Part shown: piece after piece, positions 1 to 6,153 of the stretch
Numbering within the stretch: position 1 is the stretch's first letter
How the letters are laid out: every line of letters begins with the position of its first letter
Assembly: GCA_951800675.1 (NCBI GenBank)
Contig: CATOKC010000149.1
Location: 1-7,429 of the forward strand
From: an uncultured Oscillibacter sp.
Lineage (GTDB): Bacteria; Bacillota_A; Clostridia; Oscillospirales; Oscillospiraceae
Reading direction: 5' to 3'
Length of the DNA: 7,429 bases
The notes under the pieces: generated by a model
The model's input: the letters and a program-made list of their open reading frames with translations, nothing else
Database searches by the model: none
Told to the model about the DNA's origin: nothing
Translations under genes and position numbers: made by a program

Positions 1-1
1 C

Positions 2-238
2 CCCGCCGCTGCCAAGGTCTACACCGACTACCGCGGGCCTTTCCTGGAGCAGATCCCCGGCGCGCTCACCAAGGATTTGTTGATCCGGGAGGAGGACGTC
101 CAGGTCCTGCACGGCTTCGACAGCGTGGAACACGCCCAGGCGTACCTGACCAGCGAGATGTTCCAGAACGATGTATTTGTGGGACTCAAGCCCCTGTGGG
201 ATGCTGATCCTGATGTGAAAATCTACGCAGTGGCATAA
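2..238 (+). CDS. 3' end of a small ABM-like (dimeric alpha/beta-barrel) protein, partial
   Basis: The reading frame is open from the left edge and stops at TAA 236-238, giving the last 78 residues. The start lies outside the window. The visible part reads as a ferredoxin-like fold: a helix (YRGPFLEQIPG), a strand with LLIREEDVQVLHGF, a helix with SVEHAQAYLTSEMFQNDV, and a C-terminal strand VKIYAVA. This order resembles the antibiotic-biosynthesis-monooxygenase/stress-responsive dimeric barrel families, whose members are about 95-110 aa and include heme-degrading and quinone-oxidising enzymes. No catalytic residue can be assigned, so the enzyme activity is not claimed. The gene converges on the virB6-like gene with only 10 nt between the two stop codons and no terminator between them. 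It is not part of the usual transfer operon and looks like accessory or chromosomal DNA next to it. The family call rests on pattern resemblance only. Confidence 0.5.
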   Translation, partial: PAAAKVYTDYRGPFLEQIPGALTKDLLIREEDVQVLHGFDSVEHAQAYLTSEMFQNDVFVGLKPLWDADPDVKIYAVA

Positions 239-248
239 CACGCACGAA

Positions 249-1094
249 TCAGCCCAGCCCCATCAGCTCCCGGATGAGCCGGTCGCTCATTTTGATGGCT
301 CCTACCAGGACGAGCATATTGAACACCAATTCGCCCACATAGTTCCACACGATAGTCGCAGCCGCGAGGCTGGTATCCGACAGCGCGGGCGGCGTGGAAG
401 CAAACGCCGAGAAGATCACACAGGCCAGCACGATCACACAGCCCTCCATGCAAATAGCGGCATAGCTTTTCAGAAAGGCTATACCGATGCTGCTGGAGGG
501 CTGTCCCGCGAAGCTGGCCAGGGGAACGGGCGCAATAGCGGTTGCCATATAGAGCTTGAAAAAGCGGGAATAGACAGTTAAAATCATTACCAAGGACAGC
601 ACCCAAATGAACAGGGAGCCTAACAGTGTGATCGCCCACAGGGGGATGCTGTCCAGAAAGCCCACATCTTCTATGATGGTGACCATTTCGTCCGGCAGCG
701 CGGAGGCAGACAATGCCGTCAGGCCGGAGGTATCCATGATGGTTGTTACCATCCCCTGGCCCACGCTGAACAGCGCCGTCATCAGCTCCATGCCGTGGGA
801 TACAGCCGCTTCGGCCAAGGCGAAGCGAACAAAGCATTTGAGGACTTGCTCGGGTTTCCGAAGCTCTGTGAAACTGCCGCACGTTTTGACCACACCCATC
901 ACGAAAAAAATCACCAGGAGGGCGTAGCCAATCGCTTTCAGTCCCTCGTTGATATTGAGGATCACCGTCCAGACACTGCCGCCCTTGAACTCCTCCGGGC
1001 TGGTGGAGAGCAGGGTCCAAATCTCCGCCAGCTTTTCGTTCCAGGTCCCCAGGGCGGAGTTGAGATTGTCCACGATCCAGTTTCCACTACCCAT
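249..1094 (-). CDS. VirB6-like conjugal transfer membrane protein (CD0419/TrbL-type)
   Basis: This is a polytopic inner-membrane component of the Gram-positive (FATA-type) type IV secretion mating channel, corresponding to VirB6/TrbL. The 281-aa product has a short N-terminal amphipathic part (GNWIVDNLNSALGTWNEKLAEI) followed by about five to six hydrophobic segments, near residues 52-72, 84-110, 148-175, 180-198, 212-235 and 245-268. The signature-like stretch FFKLYMATAIAPVPLASF (178-195) is the part most typical of this family in clostridial ICEs. I chose ATG 1094 because AAGAAGG (1102-1108) lies 7 nt upstream. An in-frame TTG at 1118 would place this SD inside the gene. It follows the VirB2-like gene after a 69-nt gap holding a GC-rich hairpin. 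In related elements PrgI and VirB4 genes come next, but here a convergent unrelated gene follows 10 nt after the stop. Confidence 0.88.
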   Translation of the reverse strand: MGSGNWIVDNLNSALGTWNEKLAEIWTLLSTSPEEFKGGSVWTVILNINEGLKAIGYALLVIFFVMGVVKTCGSFTELRKPEQVLKCFVRFALAEAAVSHGMELMTALFSVGQGMVTTIMDTSGLTALSASALPDEMVTIIEDVGFLDSIPLWAITLLGSLFIWVLSLVMILTVYSRFFKLYMATAIAPVPLASFAGQPSSSIGIAFLKSYAAICMEGCVIVLACVIFSAFASTPPALSDTSLAAATIVWNYVGELVFNMLVLVGAIKMSDRLIRELMGLG

Positions 1095-1124
1095 TGGCAC
1101 ACCTTCTTTCCGACACAAAGCATT

Positions 1125-1160
1125 GGAGGGCGCGGACGCGCCCTCCGGTTTTGTTTTCCC
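1125..1160 (+). terminator. GC-rich hairpin with T-rich 3' tail upstream of virB6-like gene
   Basis: The arms GGAGGGCGCG (1125-1134) and CGCGCCCTCC (1137-1146) are perfectly complementary around a GA centre. On the + strand the stem is followed by GGTTTTGTTTT, which is intrinsic-terminator-like for + transcription, meaning antisense to the transfer genes. On the - strand the stem is preceded by an A-rich stretch and followed by no U-tract. There it would instead be a 5' hairpin about 31 nt ahead of the virB6 ATG. Confidence 0.6.
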
Positions 1161-1163
1161 TCA

Positions 1164-1505
1164 TCATCCGGTGATTAAGGTAAGGATTTCCTTCGTAAAA
1201 GTTATAACAATGCCGCCTGCGATGGTGAGGATGCCGTTGGATCGCTGGGAGGGGTCATGGGACTGGAAGGACAGGCCCACCTGGAGGATGCCGTAGCCCA
1301 GCAGGATCAGGCCCACGGCGCGGATGAGGGAGAAGATGAAGTCGGACAGCTTCTGCACCACCGCCAGCGGGTCGTCAGCGGCGAAGGCGGGGACGATCAT
1401 GGCGGTCATGGCCAGCAGCAGACAGACGGCCAGGGCGTACAGCCGCTTGGCCCGGCGTTCAATCCTCGTCTGCTCTCTCGTCAGGGTGTTCTTCGGTTTC
1501 TTCAT
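1164..1505 (-). CDS. VirB2/Maff2-like small membrane protein of the conjugation channel
   Basis: This is a small pilin-like or channel-associated membrane protein that sits between virD4 and virB6 in this family of ICEs. The 113-aa product has a basic N-terminus (residues 2-21) and a hydrophobic core 22-41 ending in the signal-peptidase-like site AFA|ADD (after residue 42). Two further hydrophobic segments follow at about 56-80 and 91-111, with a polar loop FQSHDPSQRSNG between them. The layout of signal peptide, two membrane segments and short loop fits VirB2 pilins. The loop and glycine-rich second segment resemble Maff2-type proteins. ATG 1505 is chosen for AAGGAG upstream, and the longer in-frame extension is unlikely. 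The first 47 nt overlap the 3' end of virD4 in another frame, suggesting translational coupling. The exact family (VirB2 or Maff2) is not settled. Confidence 0.75.
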   Translation of the reverse strand: MKKPKNTLTREQTRIERRAKRLYALAVCLLLAMTAMIVPAFAADDPLAVVQKLSDFIFSLIRAVGLILLGYGILQVGLSFQSHDPSQRSNGILTIAGGIVITFTKEILTLITG

Positions 1506-3249
1506 AGTCGGTAATCTCCTTTTCATTGTTAAAAATATCGGCCCCCAGGACAAACAGCGGTTTGCCTGAGAGCCAGGTTTCGGGTTTCTTCTGATGGTGG
1601 ATGTAGGGCGGTCCGCCGCCGTCGATGGTGTGGCGGATGGCGGGGTGCTTGGTCAGCTCGTACTTCAGGTCCATAACGGGCTTGGCGCCCCGGATGAATA
1701 AAATGGCGTAGCGGTTGTCCAGCTGACGAACCTCATCGGGGGTCAAAAGCTCACGACCGCTCTGCTGAAAATTGGTGGAGTAGGAGCCGGAGCGGCCCTT
1801 GGTTTGACCGTGGGTTCGGGTATCAATCGTGGACTTTCCAAGAGCCTCTGAAATGTACTTATGGGTTGCCGCTTCATTACCGCCCAGGTACAAAATTGTA
1901 TCGCAATTCCCCGGAATTGTTTCCCAACTGTTCTTATAAAGTTCCTTAATTTGCGCCATATTTTGTATGATGACGCTTGCGGAAATGTTCCGGGAGCGCA
2001 TGGTGGCCAGCTCACGGGTGAAGCCCGGCAGGGGCATGGCGGCGAACTCGTCCAGGACGAAATGGACATGGCAGGGCAAGGCCCCATGGTGGATCTGGTC
2101 GGCACTGTAATAGAGGGCCTGGAAAGCCTGGGCATAAAGCAGGCTCACTAAAAAATTGAACGTGCCGTCGTTATCCGGAATGACGGCATAGAGCGCGCAC
2201 TTCTTCTCTCCCAGCGTGTACAGGTCCATGTCATCTCTGTTTGTAATGGCCTGGATCTGCGGCAGATTGAAGGGGGCCAGCCGGACAGCGGTGGACACTA
2301 ATATGCTTTTAGCTGTCTTGCCAGCGGCTAATTTGAAGACGTGATATTGCCTCACCGCGACGCTGTTCGGATTCTCCCGCTCCATAGCCTGGAACAGCAA
2401 ATCAAGGGGAGATACAAACTCTTCGTCCTCCTCCCGAACCTCGGCGTACTCCAGGACTCGCATAACCATAGAGAAGTTCTGTTCGTACTCCGGGGCCTCC
2501 TGATACAACATGAGAATGATAGCTTGCAGCAGGGCTGTTTCTGATTTGGTCCAAAATGGATCACTTTCATGGCTGTCCTTGGGTGTGGTGGCCTGGATGA
2601 GATTGTTCACCAGCCGGAGGGCGTCCTTCTCATCTCGGATATAGCGAAAAGGATTGTAGCCGTCGCTCTCCTCCAAATTCACAAGGTTCAGTACTCGGAT
2701 GTCGTAACCCTTTTCCCTCAGCCAGCCGCCCGTGGCAAGCAAAACTTCACTTTTGGGGTCCGTGATGACATAATTGGTATTGGCCTCTAAGATGTTTGGC
2801 TTTACATAGGATCTCGATTTACCAGCGCCGGAGCCGCCGATGACCAACACATTGAGGGAGCGTCGGTGCTTGTGGGTATCCAGCCCCAGGCGAACGTTGC
2901 GGGTGAGGAGCTTATTTTCCTTTTGAGCGAACTGCGCGTTCACTTCGCGGGCCGAGGCCCAGGTGGCGGAGCCATGCTCCTCGCCCTCCCGCGTCCGGCC
3001 CTGGTTGGCGGAGCGGTAAAGGAGGGCTAGGATATAAACGCCTGTGCAGGCTAGAATAGACAGGCCGCTGTAGGGCGTCCAGTGAACGTCAAAAGGGTTT
3101 TCCAGCGCCGCCGTTAGCTTGGCCACGATGTCCGGCAGCCCTCCGCCCAGGGATTGAGCGATCAGCAGCGCGGCCCAGACCACCGGAATGTACAGAAACA
3201 GGCAGACAGCGAGACGGCCTGTTTTGGTTGTTTGTTTTATCAGGATCAC
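1459..3249 (-). CDS. virD4: VirD4-type coupling protein (T4SS DNA-transfer ATPase, TraG/TraD family)
   Basis: This is the coupling ATPase that links the relaxase-DNA complex to the mating channel at the inner membrane. Counting from GTG 3249 the product is 596 aa. There are two N-terminal membrane segments (about 12-31 and 61-79), then a Walker A motif GGSGAGKS (138-145), the family motif VITDPKSEV (161-169), and a Walker B with FVLDEFA (397-403, acidic pair D400/E401). The C-terminal nucleotide-binding core follows (ISASVIIQNMAQIKELY and LYLGGNEAATHKYISEALG). The tail is acidic (EETEEHPDERADED). The start is uncertain: the SD-like AGGGGGTGATC (3254-3244) overlaps GTG 3249, and its spacing fits CTG 3243 or ATA 3240 better. 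The upstream same-strand neighbour is pcfB, the usual partner, but here an opposing gene lies between them. Function is secure from the motifs and the order. Confidence 0.95.
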   Translation of the reverse strand: MILIKQTTKTGRLAVCLFLYIPVVWAALLIAQSLGGGLPDIVAKLTAALENPFDVHWTPYSGLSILACTGVYILALLYRSANQGRTREGEEHGSATWASAREVNAQFAQKENKLLTRNVRLGLDTHKHRRSLNVLVIGGSGAGKSRSYVKPNILEANTNYVITDPKSEVLLATGGWLREKGYDIRVLNLVNLEESDGYNPFRYIRDEKDALRLVNNLIQATTPKDSHESDPFWTKSETALLQAIILMLYQEAPEYEQNFSMVMRVLEYAEVREEDEEFVSPLDLLFQAMERENPNSVAVRQYHVFKLAAGKTAKSILVSTAVRLAPFNLPQIQAITNRDDMDLYTLGEKKCALYAVIPDNDGTFNFLVSLLYAQAFQALYYSADQIHHGALPCHVHFVLDEFAAMPLPGFTRELATMRSRNISASVIIQNMAQIKELYKNSWETIPGNCDTILYLGGNEAATHKYISEALGKSTIDTRTHGQTKGRSGSYSTNFQQSGRELLTPDEVRQLDNRYAILFIRGAKPVMDLKYELTKHPAIRHTIDGGGPPYIHHQKKPETWLSGKPLFVLGADIFNNEKEITDYEETEEHPDERADED

Positions 3250-3254
3250 CCCCT
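3244..3254 (-). promoter_or_regulatory. Extended Shine-Dalgarno of virD4 that decides the start
   Basis: On the - strand AGGGGGTGATC matches the complement of the 16S rRNA 3' end (AGGAGGTGATC) at 10 of 11 positions. It contains the first possible start, GTG 3249, which therefore has no room for normal SD spacing. The in-frame codons at usable distance are CTG 3243 (5 nt after the G-run) and ATA 3240 (8 nt). Confidence 0.6.
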
Positions 3255-3260
3255 AAGATC

Positions 3261-3299
3261 AGGCGGGCTTCCGGTCATATCGGAAGCCCGCCTTTTGTT
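3261..3299 (+). terminator. Perfect 13-bp hairpin with T-tail between virD4 and the opposing zinc-ribbon gene
   Basis: AGGCGGGCTTCCG (3261-3273) pairs fully with CGGAAGCCCGCCT (3281-3293) around a 7-nt loop. On the + strand it is followed by TTTGTTG, giving intrinsic-terminator geometry for + (antisense) transcription. The T-tail runs into the -35 box of the next promoter. No + gene lies upstream to be terminated. On the - strand the stem ends 6 nt before the virD4 SD and has no U-tract, so it is not a terminator of the operon. Confidence 0.6.
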
Positions 3300-3326
3300 G
3301 ACAGCATATCACAATGTGCCTATAAT
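3298..3326 (+). promoter_or_regulatory. Exact-consensus sigma-A promoter for the zinc-ribbon gene
   Basis: TTGACA (3298-3303) and TATAAT (3321-3326) are separated by exactly 17 nt, so all twelve hexamer bases and the spacer match the housekeeping consensus. The expected transcription start is near 3333, about 27 nt before ATG 3360. This predicts strong, constitutive transcription unless a repressor acts on it. Confidence 0.85.
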
Positions 3327-3359
3327 TGACTCAAAAATTAGCGGGAACGGGAGAGGACA

Positions 3360-3908
3360 ATGAAATCGAATCACAATTCCCTAGCCTATAAAATGCGGAC
3401 ACAACCGAACAAAACCGATAAAGACCTTCGGCAGAAACAGAAGGGAAAAATTTCGGACTGGATATTTCAGGCCGTCTGCAAGTATTACCGGGAGCATGGG
3501 AAAATGCCGGAGGGCGAGGACGCATCAAAAATAGCTGTCAGGGTTTATGAAAAAGTAAAGTCCACTGCCATATGGGTTCCTTATGAAGAGTTTTACAAAG
3601 TGTTCCTGTACAAACTCCCCCGATATGAAGCCCGCATTGCGGAACAGGGCCTTCCGGAACCTAAGCCGCAAAAACCGCCGAAGAGTGAGCACCCACCAAA
3701 GAAGCGCGATAACAGTAATAAAATCTGCCCGGAATGCGGCAGGAAAATGCACCAGCAGTTCATTGGACTTCAGCACTGTAACTGTGGCATGAGCTGGCTC
3801 AGGGGAGAGGGATTTTTTGAGCGCACCAGTGATATGGTGTTCGCTTTGGAACGGAGGAAAATCGGAAAGAAATATAAGCAGTGCCCGGTTATCCGCTTCA
3901 AGGAATAG
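3360..3908 (+). CDS. Unrecognised 182-aa protein with C-terminal zinc ribbon, opposite to the transfer operon
   Basis: I do not recognise this family. The N-terminal half (about 25-95) is predicted mostly helical and basic, and contains DWIFQAVCKYYREHGKMPEG. A Pro/Lys-rich linker follows (97-120). A zinc-ribbon-like module comes next: CPEC (C123, C126) and HCNC (C140, C142) 13 residues later, then a basic tail with one more cysteine (C175). Such a layout suits a small nucleic-acid-binding or regulatory protein, but this is inference. ATG 3360 has GGGAG/AGAGG 3-6 nt upstream and the exact-consensus promoter before it. The gene is visibly richer in A (AAA, AAG and GAA codons) than the neighbouring transfer genes, suggesting a separate origin. 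It is divergent from virD4 and convergent with the pcfB tail (9 nt between stop codons), so operon transcription must cross it antisense. No terminator follows it. Confidence 0.85.
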   Translation: MKSNHNSLAYKMRTQPNKTDKDLRQKQKGKISDWIFQAVCKYYREHGKMPEGEDASKIAVRVYEKVKSTAIWVPYEEFYKVFLYKLPRYEARIAEQGLPEPKPQKPPKSEHPPKKRDNSNKICPECGRKMHQQFIGLQHCNCGMSWLRGEGFFERTSDMVFALERRKIGKKYKQCPVIRFKE

Positions 3909-3917
3909 CCACTGCCC

Positions 3918-4247
3918 TTACCTACTCTTAGGCTTGACTTTGCCCTTCGTTTTTGCCTTGGTCGGAACAGCCGCCCGTTCCTGATCCAGCTGAGTTCGAA
4001 ACGCCTTTAGCCGCCCCTCTACGGAAGGGCGGTCACTCGTCATCCTCGTAACCGGAGCTTTTTTGGGTGTAGAGGAGCTGGGTTTTGTAGCGGGCGAGTC
4101 TTGTTCCGACCGAGAACCTTTTTTTGGCGGAATCGCCTCCCGCCAGCTCTTGTCCTTCGGTTCCTGTTCTTTCGGGGCCTTCTGGGGCTGTTCACGGCCC
4201 TCTTGTGGTTCTGCGGCTTCTCCTGCCGCCCTTCCTGTGCCTTCTGG
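3918..4247 (-). pseudogene. Out-of-frame C-terminal tail of PcfB (frame -1 relative to the 4699 start)
   Basis: Read in the frame ending at TAA 3920-3918, about 110 codons from near 4247 are open without a stop. They have the composition expected of the PcfB tail: rich in P, Q, E and K, with REQPQKAPKEQEPKDKSW, and ending with DRPSVEGRLKAFRTQLDQER and a basic KAKTKGKVKPKSR. PcfB/DUF3801 proteins in related elements commonly end in a 'PSV..RL..' helix plus a basic tail. The frame starting at 4699 instead turns Arg-rich in this interval and stops at 4040. Joining the two frames with one extra base or a -1 slip gives about 260 aa. If translated alone, the only in-frame ATG is 4043, which overlaps the 4040 stop as ATGA and would give 41 aa. 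Whether this is a mutation, an assembly error or programmed frameshifting is not decided by the sequence. Confidence 0.65.
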
Positions 4248-4699
4248 GGGGCGGAACGCTCCTGCTGGAATACCTCCCGCCCCTGCTGGAGTTTCCGCTT
4301 CGGCTGTCTTTCCGGCTCCGGCGGAATCGTGTACAGGATACGCTCAAAAATGGCGTTGGCCCGGTCCAGCTCCGTCACGGGCAGAATGACGTCCATCAGC
4401 TTGCCATGGTCGTCCTTGTCGCGGATCACCGAATATAACAGCTTGTGTTTTTTAGCCAGCTTCCGGAACTCTTTGTACTGCTCGGGCGTCATGGGGAACC
4501 GCCGAAGGTCCTGCGTCTCCCGCAGCATCTTTCCCAGGTTGATTTTTCCGGAAACCTTTTTGTTGTTCTTTGCCAGCGCCATGGTCAGCGCCAGCATATT
4601 TTTGAGGGCCGAGCCGCCCAGCCGGACGGCCACCTCCGAGCCGGAGAGCATCATGCGCACCAGCTGATCGGCGGCTTCACCGCCTCCGATAGTCATCAC
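4040..4699 (-). CDS. pcfB: PcfB family (DUF3801) conjugation protein, C-terminus frame-shifted
   Basis: PcfB proteins are encoded next to the VirD4-type coupling protein and act as accessory factors linking relaxase substrate and coupling ATPase, as named for pCF10. Residues 1-130 carry the DUF3801 pattern: GGGEAADQLVRMMLSGSEV, then VRLGGSALKNMLALTMALAK, MTPEQYKEFRKLAKKHKLLY and DVILPVTELDRANAIFERI. A charged, low-complexity tail follows. As read, translation starts at GTG 4699 or ATG 4696 and gives about 219 aa. From about residue 150 the frame becomes Arg-rich, whereas the -1 frame continues with natural PcfB-like tail composition to 3918, so a frame break is likely near the C6 run (4251-4246). 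The start overlaps the relaxase end by 23 nt (GGAAG upstream), so translation is probably coupled. The next gene on this strand is virD4, after the opposing zinc-ribbon gene. Confidence 0.82.
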   Translation of the reverse strand: MMTIGGGEAADQLVRMMLSGSEVAVRLGGSALKNMLALTMALAKNNKKVSGKINLGKMLRETQDLRRFPMTPEQYKEFRKLAKKHKLLYSVIRDKDDHGKLMDVILPVTELDRANAIFERILYTIPPEPERQPKRKLQQGREVFQQERSAPQKAQEGRQEKPQNHKRAVNSPRRPRKNRNRRTRAGGRRFRQKKVLGRNKTRPLQNPAPLHPKKLRLRG

Positions 4700-6086
4700 G
4701 AATCACTTCCTTCATTTCAAGTTTTTCAATAGAACTTTGCATTTTGGGCAAACTGTCTTGTATCTCCCGGCAGAGGGCCAGCTTCTTCCGCTGGTCACGA
4801 ATCTGGCGGTTGACTTCTGCCAACTCCTGATACACCTGCGCCTTTTCCGCCAGCAGACGTTCTCTGGGAATGCCGCAGGTATCCAGCAGGGCAACAGCGT
4901 CTATGTAGCGGGCGTATTCCTCCTCCATGCCGGGCAGCCCTTCCTCGTAGAGCCGTCGGGTTTCCGCCAGCGCTTCGGCGTCGGCGAGAGCATTGTACAG
5001 GGTGCGGCGCTTCTTCTTTTGCACGTTCAGGATGGTTCGCTGCTTCATCAACCCGGACAGTGTTTCCTCCGCATGGGTCTGAAACGAAGTCATATCCTTA
5101 GAGGTGGCGATATTGTTTTCTCGAAGGAAGTCGAACTGCTCCCGGCACCGCTCGAACCGCAGGACTTCCTTGCGGAGCTGGGGCGTCATCCGGGGAGGAT
5201 ACTGCCGCTTCTCAATCTTGCCCAGGACATACAGGTAGTGAACGTACAACGCCAGGAAGCCTGTGTATTTCGGGTGCTTTTTATAAGGCCGGTAGGGAAT
5301 GCGATGTGCCGCCGCTGGCCTTTGGCCCGCCTCGATAGCCGACAGATTTCCTTGAATCGCCGCCCGGATGCCGTCCTCCGTGAACAGCGGATTCTTTCGG
5401 CCTGGGACCATGAACCGCTCCTGGCCCCGCAGCCGGAAGCCGAGACGGTTCCCGTGGCTGATCTCCCAGCCCATGTGCTCCATGAGCATAAAGAAGTGTC
5501 CCGGGTCGTTGGCGTCCTCGATGGCGGTCCGCAGGTCTGCCTCCAGCATGGAGCGGAAGGTGGGCTGGCCCTTGCTCTGCCGCAGCCATTCGATGTAGCT
5601 GACGGCCTTGGCAGACTCAGCCTGCATGATGACGGACAGGCCATGCTCCCGGCAGAGCCGGTCTGAGGTGGCGCGGATCTGGCTGTAGTAGCTCTGAGCG
5701 TTGCTGTGGTATTTTTGCCCGGTATCCGCGTTCACGGAGTTGAAAACCAGATGGGCGTGGATATGCTCTCGGTCCACATGGACGGCGATCACCGTTTCGT
5801 AGCCATCCAGGTGCTCCCGCGCAAACTCCGTGGCGATCTCCAGCGCCAGTTCCGGCGTGACTTCTCCAGGCTTGAAGGACTGAATCACATGGTAATACTG
5901 CACACCGTCCATCTTGCCATGAACGCCTGCCGCCTGCTTCGTCTCCAGCATCTGACGGATCTCTCGGCCAGGGTCGCAGTTCAGGTGGACGGTGAGGACC
6001 TGTTCCTCGGTTTTTTCCTTGTTGAGAATGTAATCGACGCCAGCGTCCAAGGGACCTTTCCGGGCCAGGATTTTTGTGACGGCCAC
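4677..6086 (-). CDS. MOBP-type relaxase / mobilisation nuclease
   Basis: This is the conjugative relaxase that nicks oriT and stays covalently bound to the transferred strand. From GTG 6086 the product is 469 aa. The start MAVTKI and motif I region with Y19 in VDYILNKEKT carry the probable catalytic tyrosine. The metal-binding motif III H-x-D-x2-H-x-H-x-H is intact (H103, D105, H108, H110, H112, in VHVDREHIHAHLVFNSV). A helical second part follows, and residues about 335-460 are predicted coiled-coil (long runs of E, K, R, Q and L). I chose GTG 6086 because AGGAGG (6093-6098) lies 6 nt upstream and MAVTKI is the usual N-terminus. In-frame ATG 6101 and a further upstream start overlap the SD or the neighbouring gene. 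It is the first transfer gene of the block and its end overlaps pcfB by 23 nt. No mobC lies directly upstream. Confidence 0.95.
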   Translation of the reverse strand: MAVTKILARKGPLDAGVDYILNKEKTEEQVLTVHLNCDPGREIRQMLETKQAAGVHGKMDGVQYYHVIQSFKPGEVTPELALEIATEFAREHLDGYETVIAVHVDREHIHAHLVFNSVNADTGQKYHSNAQSYYSQIRATSDRLCREHGLSVIMQAESAKAVSYIEWLRQSKGQPTFRSMLEADLRTAIEDANDPGHFFMLMEHMGWEISHGNRLGFRLRGQERFMVPGRKNPLFTEDGIRAAIQGNLSAIEAGQRPAAAHRIPYRPYKKHPKYTGFLALYVHYLYVLGKIEKRQYPPRMTPQLRKEVLRFERCREQFDFLRENNIATSKDMTSFQTHAEETLSGLMKQRTILNVQKKKRRTLYNALADAEALAETRRLYEEGLPGMEEEYARYIDAVALLDTCGIPRERLLAEKAQVYQELAEVNRQIRDQRKKLALCREIQDSLPKMQSSIEKLEMKEVIRDDYRRR

Positions 6087-6104
6087 AGCCTGCCTCCTCA
6101 TAGG

Positions 6105-6138
6105 CCAAGGGGCGGACTCCCGCGAGTCCGCCCCTTGG
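6105..6138. promoter_or_regulatory. Perfect 15-bp hairpin between the oxidoreductase gene and the relaxase SD
   Basis: CCAAGGGGCGGACTC (6105-6119) and GAGTCCGCCCCTTGG (6124-6138) are fully complementary around a 4-nt loop. Neither strand has a T-tract after the stem, so it is not a classical intrinsic terminator, although it could weaken read-through. On the - strand it ends 6 nt before the relaxase AGGAGG, the same spacing as at virD4. This makes a leader or processing hairpin a reasonable reading. Confidence 0.7.
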
Positions 6139-6153
6139 AATCTGTATTTCAAA

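Noticed and set aside
1095..1118. TTG start of the virB6-like gene at 1118
   Set aside because: The SD AAGAAGG would lie inside the gene; ATG 1094 has proper spacing.
1506..1553. Longer N-terminus of the VirB2-like protein from 1553
   Set aside because: The SD AAGGAG for ATG 1505 lies within this extension, and the shorter form has a normal signal peptide.
4011..4032. CCGCCC/GGGCGG stem as a terminator of pcfB
   Set aside because: It has no T-tract on either strand, and it lies within the open -1 frame that encodes the PcfB-like tail.
4737..5666. Long + strand open frame of 309 codons over the relaxase
   Set aside because: It is a shadow of the GC-rich relaxase gene on the other strand and resembles no known protein; the relaxase motifs are clear.
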